Shown piece by piece: positions 56,222-64,000 of a DNA stretch of 64,000 bases. The notes under the pieces were generated by a model that had not been told where the DNA came from, did no database searches, and worked only from the letters and a program-made list of their open reading frames with translations. A program made the translations under genes and the position numbers. Within the stretch, counting starts at the first letter, position 1; every line of letters starts with the position of its first letter. Source of the stretch: Mycobacterium seoulense (GTDB lineage Bacteria; Actinomycetota; Actinomycetes; Mycobacteriales; Mycobacteriaceae); the NCBI RefSeq assembly GCF_010731595.1, contig NZ_AP022582.1:2914001-2978000 (forward strand), written 5' to 3'.

Positions 56222-57196
56222 GTGACCATGCGGGTGCCACGCCGTTCGGCGATCGCCCTGGCCACAGCGGGCGCACTCGCCTCGACGGGAACTGCCTACC
56301 TGGGGGCGCGCAACCTGCTCGTTGGCCAGGCGACGCACGCGCGCACCGTCATTCCCAAGGCGTGGGACATCCCGCCACGCGCGGACGGGGTATACACCCG
56401 CGGCGGTGGGCCGGTCGAACGCTGGCACCGCGGCGTGCCCTTCGATCTGAGCCTGATGATCTTCGGCGACTCGACCGCCGCGGGCTACGGGTGCATCAGC
56501 GCCGAGGAAGTTCCGGGGGTGCGGATCGCGCGGGGCCTCGCCGAGCAGACCGGCAAGCGAATCCGGCTGAGCACCAAGGCCATCGTCGGTGCCACGTCGA
56601 AAGGCCTTCGCGGCCAGGTGGATGCGATGTTCGTGGCGGGGCCGCCGCCGGATGCGGCAGTGATCATGGTGGGCGCCAACGACGTGACGGCCCTCAACGG
56701 GGTCAGCCAGTCGGCGCAGCGCCTCGGGCTGAGCGTCCGCCAACTGCGCGCCCGCGGCGCGGTGGTGATCGCGGGCACCTGTCCGGATCTGGGGGTCATC
56801 ACCGCCATCCCGCAACCGCTGCGCTCGATCGCACACGAGCGTTGTCTGCAACTCGCGCGCGCCCAGGCCGCCGCGGTGCGGTCCGCCGGCGGCATGCCGG
56901 TACCGCTGGCGCAGCTGATGACGCCCCAATTCCGGTCGACGCCCCACGTGATGTTCTCCCCGGACGGCTTCCACCCGTCCGCCCCGGCGTACGCGATCGC
57001 GGCCGACGCGCTGCTGCGCGCGCTGTGCGAGGCGCTGGGCGAAGAGGTCGAGATCCCGCCGCTGGAGTTGGCGGCGTCGACGACCCCGCCCGTGCTCGGC
57101 CAGCGCCACACCCGAATCAGCGTGATGTCGCGGCTGTGGCGGCGCCCGGTGCCGGGACCCGCCCCGTCGTCGCACCCCCTGGTGGGCAACGACTAG
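56222..57196 (+). CDS. SGNH/GDSL-family esterase, exported
   Basis: 324 aa from GTG 56222 (ATG 56228 also possible). An N-terminal signal peptide or anchor (RRSAIALATAGALASTGTAYLG) precedes the SGNH core: block I IFGDSTAAGYG (S84), block III VGANDVT, and block V PDGFHPSAPAY. The homologue Rv1075c was described as a GDSL lipase important for intracellular survival. Divergent from lipU. Confidence 0.9.
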   Translation: MTMRVPRRSAIALATAGALASTGTAYLGARNLLVGQATHARTVIPKAWDIPPRADGVYTRGGGPVERWHRGVPFDLSLMIFGDSTAAGYGCISAEEVPGVRIARGLAEQTGKRIRLSTKAIVGATSKGLRGQVDAMFVAGPPPDAAVIMVGANDVTALNGVSQSAQRLGLSVRQLRARGAVVIAGTCPDLGVITAIPQPLRSIAHERCLQLARAQAAAVRSAGGMPVPLAQLMTPQFRSTPHVMFSPDGFHPSAPAYAIAADALLRALCEALGEEVEIPPLELAASTTPPVLGQRHTRISVMSRLWRRPVPGPAPSSHPLVGND

Positions 57197-57279
57197 ATTT
57201 GGTCTAGCCCGTCGGCGTCGAGTCAACGGTTTGTGAAGCGAGCTCGTCGGAATCCGGAAGGGATTTGAAGGGAACCGTC

Positions 57280-58497
57280 ATGCCTGAAGCCGTCATCGTC
57301 TCAACCGCCCGCTCGCCGATCGGCCGCGCGATGAAGGGGTCGCTGGTCTCCATGCGGCCCGACGACCTGGCCGCCCAGATGGTGCGGGCCGCGCTGGACA
57401 AGGTGCCCGCGCTCAACCCCCACCAGATCGACGACCTCATCCTGGGCTGCGGCCTGCCGGGCGGCGAGTCCGGCTTCAACATGGCGCGCGTCGTCGCCGT
57501 CGAGTTGGGTTACGACTTCCTGCCGGGCACCACGGTGAACCGCTACTGCTCGTCTTCGCTGCAGACCACCCGGATGGCGTTCCACGCCATCAAGGCCGGC
57601 GAGGGTGACGCGTTCATCTCCGCGGGTGTGGAGACCGTGTCGCGGTTCGGCAAGGGCAACTCCGACTCCTGGCCCGACACCAAGAACCCGCTGTTCGACG
57701 AGGCCCAGGAGCGTTCGGCCGCGGCCGCCGCGGGCGCCGACGAATGGCACGATCCCCGCGCCGACGGGAACCTGCCCGACGTGTACATCGCGATGGGCCA
57801 GACCGCGGAGAACGTCGCGATCATGACGGGCATCAGCCGCGAGGACCAGGACCGCTGGGGGGTGCGCAGCCAGAACCGCGCCGAGGAGGCGATCAAGAGC
57901 GGCTTCTTCGAGCGCGAGATCACCCCGGTGACCCTGCCGGATGGCACCACCGTCAGCACCGATGACGGCCCCCGCGCGGGCACCACCTACGAGAAGGTCT
58001 CCGAGCTCAAGCCGGTGTTCCGGCCCAACGGCACCATCACCGCGGGCAACGCCTGCCCCCTCAACGACGGCGCGGCCGCGCTGGTGATCACCAGCGACAC
58101 CAAGGCCAAGGAGCTCGGCCTGACGCCGCTGGCCCGCATCGTGTCGACCGGGGTCAGCGGCCTCTCCCCGGAGATCATGGGTCTGGGCCCGATCGAGGCG
58201 TGCAAGAAGGCGCTGGCGCGCGCGGGCATGTCGATCAACGACATCGACCTCTACGAGATCAACGAGGCCTTCGCGGTGCAGGTGCTGGGTTCGGCGCGCG
58301 AGCTGGGCATGGACGAGGACAAGTTGAACGTGTCCGGTGGGGCGATCGCCCTCGGCCACCCGTTCGGCATGACCGGCGCGCGCATCGCGACCACGTTGAT
58401 CAACAACCTGCAGACCCACGACAAGACCTTCGGCCTGGAGACCATGTGTGTCGGCGGCGGGCAGGGCATGGCGATGATCATCGAGCGGCTGAGCTGA
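57280..58497 (+). CDS. fadA3: Acetyl-CoA acetyltransferase (thiolase)
   Basis: 405 aa from ATG 57280 ([20 protein letters not shown]), the same length as M. tuberculosis FadA3. Nucleophile C90 in [10 protein letters not shown], catalytic histidine in [12 protein letters not shown] and second cysteine in MCVGGGQGM are present. Thiolases perform the last beta-oxidation step or condense acetyl-CoA. ATG 57265 would add five residues without a better ribosome site. It ends before a strong terminator. Confidence 0.94.
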   Translation: MPEAVIVSTARSPIGRAMKGSLVSMRPDDLAAQMVRAALDKVPALNPHQIDDLILGCGLPGGESGFNMARVVAVELGYDFLPGTTVNRYCSSSLQTTRMAFHAIKAGEGDAFISAGVETVSRFGKGNSDSWPDTKNPLFDEAQERSAAAAAGADEWHDPRADGNLPDVYIAMGQTAENVAIMTGISREDQDRWGVRSQNRAEEAIKSGFFEREITPVTLPDGTTVSTDDGPRAGTTYEKVSELKPVFRPNGTITAGNACPLNDGAAALVITSDTKAKELGLTPLARIVSTGVSGLSPEIMGLGPIEACKKALARAGMSINDIDLYEINEAFAVQVLGSARELGMDEDKLNVSGGAIALGHPFGMTGARIATTLINNLQTHDKTFGLETMCVGGGQGMAMIIERLS

Positions 58498-58529
58498 CCC
58501 GCTGAAACCGCCGCGACGTTGAGTGCTCA

Positions 58530-58556
58530 CCCTGGGCGTCGCGTGTGCGCCCAGGG
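58530..58556. repeat. 9-bp inverted repeat related to 1556-1621
   Basis: CCCTGGGCG (58530-58538) and CGCCCAGGG (58548-58556) are perfect complements around a 9-nt loop, just after fadA3. Together with GTGTGCGCCCAGGGCGGCG it recalls the larger palindrome at 1556-1621, suggesting a shared interspersed sequence. Confidence 0.5.
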
Positions 58557-58642
58557 CGGCGACACGCCGAGGGGCCCCGCCGCCAGCGCACACCAAAGCC
58601 ACTGGTGCACACGCGACCAGCCCGAGGCATGTCCCCACACGA

Positions 58643-58678
58643 AAAAGACCGGCACGCCAATCGGCGCGCCGGTCTTTT
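58643..58678. terminator. Bidirectional intrinsic terminator
   Basis: AAAAGACCGGC (58643-58653) pairs perfectly with GCCGGTCTTTT (58668-58678) around a 14-nt loop that can pair further (CGCC/GGCG). The T-run on one strand and the A-run on the other make it functional for both fadA3 (plus) and the Bax-inhibitor gene (minus). Such U-tract terminators are uncommon in mycobacteria. Confidence 0.8.
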
Positions 58679-58690
58679 CGCAATAGAGAA

Positions 58691-59542
58691 CTAGTCGTTC
58701 TGCAGGTAACTGAGCAGCCGCAGGATCTCGAGGTAGAGCCAGACCAGGGTCACGGTCAGGCCGAGGGCGATGCCCCACGCCGCCTTGTCCGGCGCGCCCG
58801 CGCGCACCATCTGGTCGGCCGCGTCGAAGTCGATCAGGAAGCTGAACGCCGCGATGCCGATGCACACCAGCGAGAAGATGATGGCGATCGGTCCGCCGCT
58901 GCGCAGGCCCAGGCCCGTACCGCCGCCGACGTGGAACATCGCGAGCACGAAATTGCCCAGCATCAGGGCCAGGACGCCGAACATCGCGGCGACCAGCATG
59001 CGGGTGAACTTGGGCGTCACCCGGATCGCGCCCGTCTTGTAGACGACGAGCATGCCGAAGAACACCCCGAAGGTGCCCAGCACGGCCTCCCCGATCAGGG
59101 CGCCCGCGTTGGCGTGCGAGACCGAGAAGTTGGCGAAGACGAACGAGATGGCGCCGAGGAAGAGCCCTTCCAGGACGGCGTAGCTGAGCACGATCGCCGG
59201 GCTGTCCTGCTTGCGGCCGAAGGTCGCGACCAACACCAGCCCCAGGCCACCGAGCGCGCCGATCATGGTCAGCGGCATCGCCAGCGCGAGGTTGGACGCC
59301 ACCAGGAAGTAGGAGACCACGGCGGACAGCGCCAGCACCGCCAGCGTGATGCCGGTCTTGGTGACGACGTCGTCGATGGTCAGCGGACGCGAAGCCCTGG
59401 CCTCCTGGTAGGGAGCCTGATAGGGGGCCGCGTAGGGGTCGGCTCCATACCCTTGCATCGGGGCCGCGCCTGTACCGAATTGCGCGTATCCGCCCCGCTG
59501 CTTGGGCAGCGAACGAAATACCGGGTTGCTTGTCTCCCGCAC
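58691..59542 (-). CDS. Bax inhibitor-1/YccA family membrane protein
   Basis: 283 aa from GTG 59542. A cytoplasmic N-terminal tail rich in G, Y, A and Q (about 50 residues) is followed by seven membrane helices and the C-terminal acidic DFDAADQMV and EILRLLSYLQND segments typical of the BI-1 family. Family members act as pH-sensitive cation leak channels or protease-regulated proteins; this one's role is unknown. It overlaps, on the other strand, an open but unused upstream extension of echA9. Confidence 0.85.
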   Translation of the reverse strand: MRETSNPVFRSLPKQRGGYAQFGTGAAPMQGYGADPYAAPYQAPYQEARASRPLTIDDVVTKTGITLAVLALSAVVSYFLVASNLALAMPLTMIGALGGLGLVLVATFGRKQDSPAIVLSYAVLEGLFLGAISFVFANFSVSHANAGALIGEAVLGTFGVFFGMLVVYKTGAIRVTPKFTRMLVAAMFGVLALMLGNFVLAMFHVGGGTGLGLRSGGPIAIIFSLVCIGIAAFSFLIDFDAADQMVRAGAPDKAAWGIALGLTVTLVWLYLEILRLLSYLQND

Positions 59543-59754
59543 CGTCGGATCCTCTCTATTGGCTCGAGCTGTGCGAACACAATCTCAACGAGCAGCGTCC
59601 CGTCCGGGTTCCCGGCGACCTGGGCATGTTTGGAATGCCTGGAGGCTTTGCTGCTGTCGTCGCGTCAAAGATAACCCTTACCCGCGGGTATCGCGCCGGT
59701 CGTCACGATCTAGATTTTTCCCTCGGGGGTGGACCGGTGATGGGAGGCAAGGGC

Positions 59755-60792
59755 GTGGCCGAGGAATCCGACGAGGTTCTGACCCGGGTCGACGGCGACG
59801 TCGGCCTGATCACGCTCAACCGCCCCAAGGCGATCAATTCGCTCAATCAGCAGATGGTGGATGCGCTCAGCGCCATCCTCACCGACTGGGCGGACGACGA
59901 CACCATCCGTGCGGTGGTGCTCTCCGGCGCCGGCGAGCGTGGACTGTGCGCCGGCGGCGACGTCGTGTCGATCTACCACAGCGCGCGCAGGGACGGAATC
60001 GAGGCGCGGCGGTTCTGGCGAGACGAGTACCTGCTCAATGGCCAGATCGCCGATTTCGCCAAGCCATACGTGGCGCTGATGGACGGCATCGTGATGGGCG
60101 GCGGCGTCGGCGTCAGCGCGCACGCGAACACCCGGGTGGTGACCGACACCTCCAAGATTGCGATGCCCGAGGTCGGCATCGGTTTCATTCCCGACGTCGG
60201 CGGGGCGTTCCTGCTGTCCCGGGCACCCGGGGGGCTGGGGTTGCACGCGGCGCTGACCGGAGCGCCGTTTTCGGGCGCCGACGCCATCGCCATGGGGTTC
60301 GCCGACCACTACGTGCCGCACGACGATCTCGACGCGTTCACCCGGGCCATCGTCGCCGAGGGCGTCCAGAGCGCGATCGCCGCGCATGCCGTCGAGCCGC
60401 CGCCGAGCGGCCTTGCCGCGCAACGCCCTTGGATCGACGAATGCTACGCCGGCGACACGGTCGAAGACATCGTCGCGAGTCTGCGTAAGCAGGACGCCGG
60501 ACCGGCCCAGGACGCCGCCGACCTGATCGCCACCCGCTCGCCGATCTCGTTGTCGGTGACCCTGGAGGCCGTGCGACGCGCCGCCAGACTTCAGACGGTG
60601 AAAGACGTTCTCATCCAGGACTACCGGGTGTCGTCGGCATCGCTGCGGTCGCACGACCTGGTCGAGGGCATCCGGGCGCAGCTGATCGACAAAGATCGCA
60701 ACCCGAAATGGTCGCCGGCGACGCTGGCCGCGGTGACCGCCGCAGATGTCGAGGCGTATTTCGCCCCGGTCGACGACGACTTGAGTTTCTAG
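59755..60792 (+). CDS. echA9: Enoyl-CoA hydratase/isomerase family, hydrolase-type
   Basis: 345 aa from GTG 59755, which follows GGGAGG by 7 nt; ATG 59740 gives five extra residues. Length equals M. tuberculosis EchA9. The crotonase core reads GIVMGGGVGVSAHANTRVVTD and MPEVGIGFIPDVGG; E139 and D147 are the catalytic pair of 3-hydroxyisobutyryl-CoA hydrolases, so thioester hydrolysis in valine breakdown is likelier than hydration. Followed 12 nt later by echA8. Confidence 0.92.
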   Translation: MAEESDEVLTRVDGDVGLITLNRPKAINSLNQQMVDALSAILTDWADDDTIRAVVLSGAGERGLCAGGDVVSIYHSARRDGIEARRFWRDEYLLNGQIADFAKPYVALMDGIVMGGGVGVSAHANTRVVTDTSKIAMPEVGIGFIPDVGGAFLLSRAPGGLGLHAALTGAPFSGADAIAMGFADHYVPHDDLDAFTRAIVAEGVQSAIAAHAVEPPPSGLAAQRPWIDECYAGDTVEDIVASLRKQDAGPAQDAADLIATRSPISLSVTLEAVRRAARLQTVKDVLIQDYRVSSASLRSHDLVEGIRAQLIDKDRNPKWSPATLAAVTAADVEAYFAPVDDDLSF

Positions 60793-60804
60793 AAAGGCGA
60801 TTGG

Positions 60805-61596
60805 ATGACGGACACTGGCTCCAAGAACTTTGAAACCATCCTGGTCGAACGCGACGGGCGCGTCGGCACCATCACCCTGAACCGGCCGAAAGCCCTGAAC
60901 GCGCTGAACACCCAGGTGATGAACGAAGTCACCAGCGCGGCAACGGAGTTCGACAACGATCCCGGCATCGGGGCGATCATCATCACCGGTTCGGCCAAGG
61001 CGTTCGCCGCCGGCGCCGACATCAAGGAGATGGCCGACCTGACCTTCGCCGACGCGTTCGACGCCGACTTCTTCGCCCCCTGGGCCAAGCTGGCCGCCGT
61101 GCGCACGCCGACCATCGCCGCGGTCGCCGGACACGCGCTCGGCGGCGGTTGCGAGCTGGCCATGATGTGCGACGTGCTGATCGCCGCGGACACGGCGAAG
61201 TTCGGCCAGCCGGAGATCAAACTCGGCGTGCTGCCGGGCATGGGCGGCTCCCAGCGCCTGACCCGCGCCATCGGTAAGGCCAAGGCCATGGACCTCATCC
61301 TGACCGGGCGCACCATCGACGCCGCCGAAGCCGAACGCAGCGGCCTGGTTTCGCGCGTGGTGCCGGCCGACGACCTGCTGACCGAGGCCAAGGCCGTCGC
61401 CACGACGATTTCGCAAATGTCCCGCTCGGCGTCCCGGATGGCCAAGGAGGCCGTCAACCGCGCATTCGAATCGACCCTGTCCGAAGGGCTCCTCTACGAA
61501 CGACGCCTCTTTCACTCGACCTTCGCGACCGAGGACCAGTCCGAAGGCATGGCGGCGTTCGTCGAGAAGCGCGCTCCCAACTTCACCCACAGGTAA
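60805..61596 (+). CDS. echA8: Enoyl-CoA hydratase
   Basis: 263 aa from ATG 60805 ([20 protein letters not shown]). Both catalytic glutamates are present: E117 in [13 protein letters not shown] and E137 in [17 protein letters not shown]. It hydrates enoyl-CoA in beta-oxidation. Located between echA9 and the membrane hydrolase gene (7-nt gap) with co-transcription likely. Matches Rv1070c. Confidence 0.94.
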   Translation: MTDTGSKNFETILVERDGRVGTITLNRPKALNALNTQVMNEVTSAATEFDNDPGIGAIIITGSAKAFAAGADIKEMADLTFADAFDADFFAPWAKLAAVRTPTIAAVAGHALGGGCELAMMCDVLIAADTAKFGQPEIKLGVLPGMGGSQRLTRAIGKAKAMDLILTGRTIDAAEAERSGLVSRVVPADDLLTEAKAVATTISQMSRSASRMAKEAVNRAFESTLSEGLLYERRLFHSTFATEDQSEGMAAFVEKRAPNFTHR

Positions 61597-61603
61597 GCCG
61601 GCG

Positions 61604-63364
61604 ATGAGCGAGGCGGGTCCAGCAACGAACAACCCGACGGCGGTGACCACCGAGGAGGCCGCACCCGCGGAAACCGAACCCGAAGCCCGCCCGGCAACTC
61701 GCTGGCCTCGGTGGACCGAAAAGCCTTGGTGGGTACGTCATTACACGTTCACCGGCACCACGGTCGGCCTCGTCTTCATCTGGTTCTCCATGACGCCGTC
61801 GCTGCTGCCGCGCGGCGCGCTGTTCCAGGGGCTGGTCAGCGGGATCTCCGGAGCCAGCGGCTACGGGCTGGGGGTCTTCGCCGTGTGGCTGGTCCGCTAC
61901 ATGCGCGCCAAGGATCACAGTCCCCCGCCGCCGCGCTGGGCGTGGATGGTGCTGATCCCGATCGGCGCCCTGGGCATGGTGTTGATGGCCGTCTGGTTCC
62001 ACGTGTGGCAGGACAACGTGCGCGACCTGATGGGCGTCGCGCACCTCAAGTGGTACGACTACCCGGTGGCCGCGGGCCTGTCGCTGGTGGTGTTGTTCAC
62101 CCTGGTCGAAATCGGCAAGTTCATCCGGTGGCTGGTCAGGTTCCTGGTCGGCCAGGTCGACCGGATCGCGCCGTTCCGGCTGTCGGCGACCATCGTGGTC
62201 GCGCTGCTGGTGGTGCTCACCATCACCGTGCTCAACGGTGTCGTGCTCAAGTTCGCCATGCGCACCATGAACAACACCTTCGCCTCGGCGAACAACGAGA
62301 TGAATCCCGACACGGCGCCGCCGAAGACCCCGCTGCGATCCGGCGGCCCCGAGTCGCTGGTGTCGTGGGAATCCCTTGGCCACCAAGGCCGCATCTTCGT
62401 GGAAGCCGGCCCCACCGTCGCCCAGCTCAGCGCCTTCAACGGCGCTCCGGCCACCGAGCCGATCCGCGCCTACGCCGGGCTGAACTCCGCGGACGGGATC
62501 ACGGCGACCGCCGAACTCGCGGCGCGCGAGCTGCAGCGCACCGGCGGACTGCAGCGCGCCGTCGTCGCCGTCGCGACCACCACCGGCACCGGCTGGATCA
62601 ACGAGGCGGAAGCCGATTCGCTCGAGTACATGTACAACGGCAACACCGCGATCGTCAGCATGCAGTACTCGTTCCTGCCGAGCTGGCTGTCCTTCCTGGT
62701 GGACAAGGAGAACGCCCGCCACGCCGGGCAGGCACTGTTCGAGGCCGTCGACCGCCTGATCCGCCAGATGCCCGAAGCGCAGCGCCCCAAGCTCGTCGTG
62801 TTCGGGGAAAGCCTGGGATCGTTCGGCGGCGAGGCGCCGTTCATGAGCCTCAACAACGTCCTCGCCCGCACCGACGGCGCCCTGTTCAGCGGGCCGACAT
62901 TCCAGAACACCATCTGGACCGACCTGACGTCGACGCGCGACGCTGGATCCCCGGAGTGGCTGCCGGTCTACGACGACGGCAAGAATGTCCGGTTCGTCGC
63001 TCGCCCAACGAATCTGGGTCGCCCGAACGCCCCGTGGGACCACCCGCGGGTGGTCTACCTGCAGCACGCCTCCGATCCGATCGCCTGGTGGTCGCCCGAC
63101 CTGCTGTTCAGCGAACCGGACTGGCTGCGGGAACGGCGCGGCTATGACGTGCTGCCCGACACACGCTGGATCCCGGTGGTGACGTTCCTGCAGGTTTCGG
63201 CGGACATGGCGGTGGCGGTCGACGTCCCCGAGGGGCACGGCCACCACTATGTGGCCGACGCGGCCGACGGCTGGGCCGCGGTGCTCTCACCGCCCGGTTG
63301 GACGCCGGAGAAGACCAACAGGCTGCGGCCGCTGCTGCATTCGGATGCCACCTCCACCGGGTAG
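61604..63364 (+). CDS. Membrane alpha/beta-hydrolase (Rv1069c-like)
   Basis: 586 aa (587 in M. tuberculosis). The N-terminal 220 residues have about four to five membrane helices (YTFTGTTVGLVFIWFSMTPSLL, GYGLGVFAVWLVRYM, and so on). The C-terminal hydrolase domain carries the nucleophile in VVFGESLGSFGGEAPF and a histidine near HYVADAADGW. It falls in the uncharacterised Abhydrolase_9-type family. Third gene after echA9-echA8, suggesting a lipid or thioester substrate. Its stop abuts the convergent rhodanese stop. Confidence 0.88.
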   Translation: MSEAGPATNNPTAVTTEEAAPAETEPEARPATRWPRWTEKPWWVRHYTFTGTTVGLVFIWFSMTPSLLPRGALFQGLVSGISGASGYGLGVFAVWLVRYMRAKDHSPPPPRWAWMVLIPIGALGMVLMAVWFHVWQDNVRDLMGVAHLKWYDYPVAAGLSLVVLFTLVEIGKFIRWLVRFLVGQVDRIAPFRLSATIVVALLVVLTITVLNGVVLKFAMRTMNNTFASANNEMNPDTAPPKTPLRSGGPESLVSWESLGHQGRIFVEAGPTVAQLSAFNGAPATEPIRAYAGLNSADGITATAELAARELQRTGGLQRAVVAVATTTGTGWINEAEADSLEYMYNGNTAIVSMQYSFLPSWLSFLVDKENARHAGQALFEAVDRLIRQMPEAQRPKLVVFGESLGSFGGEAPFMSLNNVLARTDGALFSGPTFQNTIWTDLTSTRDAGSPEWLPVYDDGKNVRFVARPTNLGRPNAPWDHPRVVYLQHASDPIAWWSPDLLFSEPDWLRERRGYDVLPDTRWIPVVTFLQVSADMAVAVDVPEGHGHHYVADAADGWAAVLSPPGWTPEKTNRLRPLLHSDATSTG

Positions 63365-63805
63365 CTAGAGCCAGCGACGACCGGCGTTGGCGAGAGCTGC
63401 AGGACCGGCATCGACCGGGGCGGCGCCGGAAAGCTGTTCCAGCACACCGGCACCCGCGAGCGCGTGGTATCCCCCGACGACGTCGGTGGCGCGGTGCAGG
63501 CCGATGTCCAGCAGCGCCGCGGCCGCGAGGCTGGAGGTGTAGCCCTCCGAGCACACGATCACCCATTCGACGTCGTCGCCGACCGCCTCGGGTAGCCGGG
63601 CCTCGCTGGTCGGGTCGCAGCGCCACTCCAGCACGTTGCGTTCGATCACCAGCGCACCGGGAATCTCACCCTCCCGCAAGCGCTGGGCCTGCGGCCGGAT
63701 GTCGACGAGCACCGCCCCGCGCCGCAGCGCGTCGGGCACTTCGGCCGCGGGGAGACGACGGTAGCGGCGGCGGGCGGATCTCAACACGACGTCGATGCGA
63801 CTCAT
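63365..63805 (-). CDS. Rhodanese-like domain protein
   Basis: 146 aa from ATG 63805, with AAGGA upstream. The active-site loop is WVIVCSEGYTSSLAA with the persulfide cysteine, and VLVDIRPQAQRLREGEIPGALVI is the other conserved block. It starts one nt inside the stop of the cysteine dioxygenase gene (TGATG), so the two are coupled. Rhodaneses move sulfane sulfur; the partner suggests handling of cysteine-derived sulfur. Matches the position of Rv1066. Confidence 0.9.
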   Translation of the reverse strand: MSRIDVVLRSARRRYRRLPAAEVPDALRRGAVLVDIRPQAQRLREGEIPGALVIERNVLEWRCDPTSEARLPEAVGDDVEWVIVCSEGYTSSLAAAALLDIGLHRATDVVGGYHALAGAGVLEQLSGAAPVDAGPAALANAGRRWL

Positions 63806-64000
63806 CACGGTCCTTCCGGTTGATCGGTCAGTTCGGTTCGCCGGCGGCGCAACCGATCTCGGCCGGTGACCTCGTAGTAGGACATCGCGGTCAACGGCGG
63901 CGAATAGGCATGCACGCTCAGCGCAGGCCGCGCGGGACCCGAGACGGGCACGGCCACGCGCCGGGGCGCCCACACCACGTCATGCACCCAGCCCAGCGGG
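63805..64000 (-). CDS. Cysteine dioxygenase-like protein, C-terminal fragment (gene continues past window)
   Basis: 65 residues are visible, with the start outside the window. PLGWVHDVVWAPRRVAVPVSGPARPALSVHAYSPPLTAMSYYEV is typical of actinobacterial cysteine dioxygenases, which make cysteine sulfinate using a cupin-bound iron; the metal-binding histidines lie in the missing part. It overlaps the rhodanese start by 1 nt. The closing basic tail (RDRLRRRRTELTDQPEGP) is not conserved. Confidence 0.7.
   Translation of the reverse strand, partial: PLGWVHDVVWAPRRVAVPVSGPARPALSVHAYSPPLTAMSYYEVTGRDRLRRRRTELTDQPEGP

Overview
The window is a GC-rich chromosomal segment of a slow-growing Mycobacterium, most likely close to the M. 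avium complex. I base this on mycobacterial marker genes (mca, desA2, phoH2, pra, short-chain Z-prenyl diphosphate synthase, echA8/echA9), dense gene packing with GTGA/ATGA overlaps, and a gene order that, from memory, follows M. tuberculosis Rv1066 to Rv1130 read backwards. Two genes that are broken in M. tuberculosis are intact here: the Rv1120c-type adenylate cyclase and the Rv1104/Rv1105-type esterase. I see no insertion sequence, prophage, CRISPR array, tRNA, rRNA, PE/PPE gene or vapBC/mazEF-type toxin-antitoxin pair.

Region 1 (1-11.9 kb): a truncated membrane protein with a KstR-type operator in front of it, a small exported protein, prpD without prpC or prpR, a divergent monoamine oxidase, a DoxX protein, short-form ppdK coupled to a small winged-helix-like protein, a wax-ester-synthase-like acyltransferase with ephC, a PhnB-like protein and bpoB. 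Region 2 (12-15.6 kb): zwf1-gnd2 (oxidative pentose phosphate pathway) and a membrane-anchored class III adenylate cyclase. Region 3 (15.6-22.1 kb) is an accessory block lacking the usual Rv11xx neighbours: SDR / carboxymuconolactone-decarboxylase-like / papain-like amidase, gene remnants, small exported proteins, and a methyltransferase-SRPBCC-DUF4188 set. Decay is concentrated here: a truncated monooxygenase and a frameshifted coiled-coil gene.

Region 4 (22.1-46.6 kb) is housekeeping: ychF, ispH, xseAB, a cholesterol-type 3beta-hydroxysteroid dehydrogenase with its own KstR box, esterases, glpX-fum (gluconeogenesis and TCA cycle), a second adenylate cyclase (six-helix type), a NodB deacetylase, phoH2, desA2, glyA, coaA, two unknown membrane proteins, Z-farnesyl diphosphate synthase and a haemolysin III homologue. 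Region 5 (46.6-64 kb): the mca operon, which ends in a ketosteroid-isomerase homologue with a complete catalytic triad; greA; the lipU-cbs-pra-metB transsulfuration block; a GDSL lipase; fadA3; a Bax-inhibitor-1 protein; echA9-echA8-membrane hydrolase; and the end of a cysteine dioxygenase-rhodanese pair.

The most coherent theme beyond housekeeping is steroid and lipid breakdown: two KstR-type operators, 3beta-HSD, a KSI-like protein, EchA8/EchA9/FadA3, PrpD (propionyl-CoA disposal) and several lipases and esterases. I found no convincing wholly new defence or mobile system. Gene names and M. tuberculosis comparisons rest on recognition of sequence motifs and remembered gene order, not on a database search.
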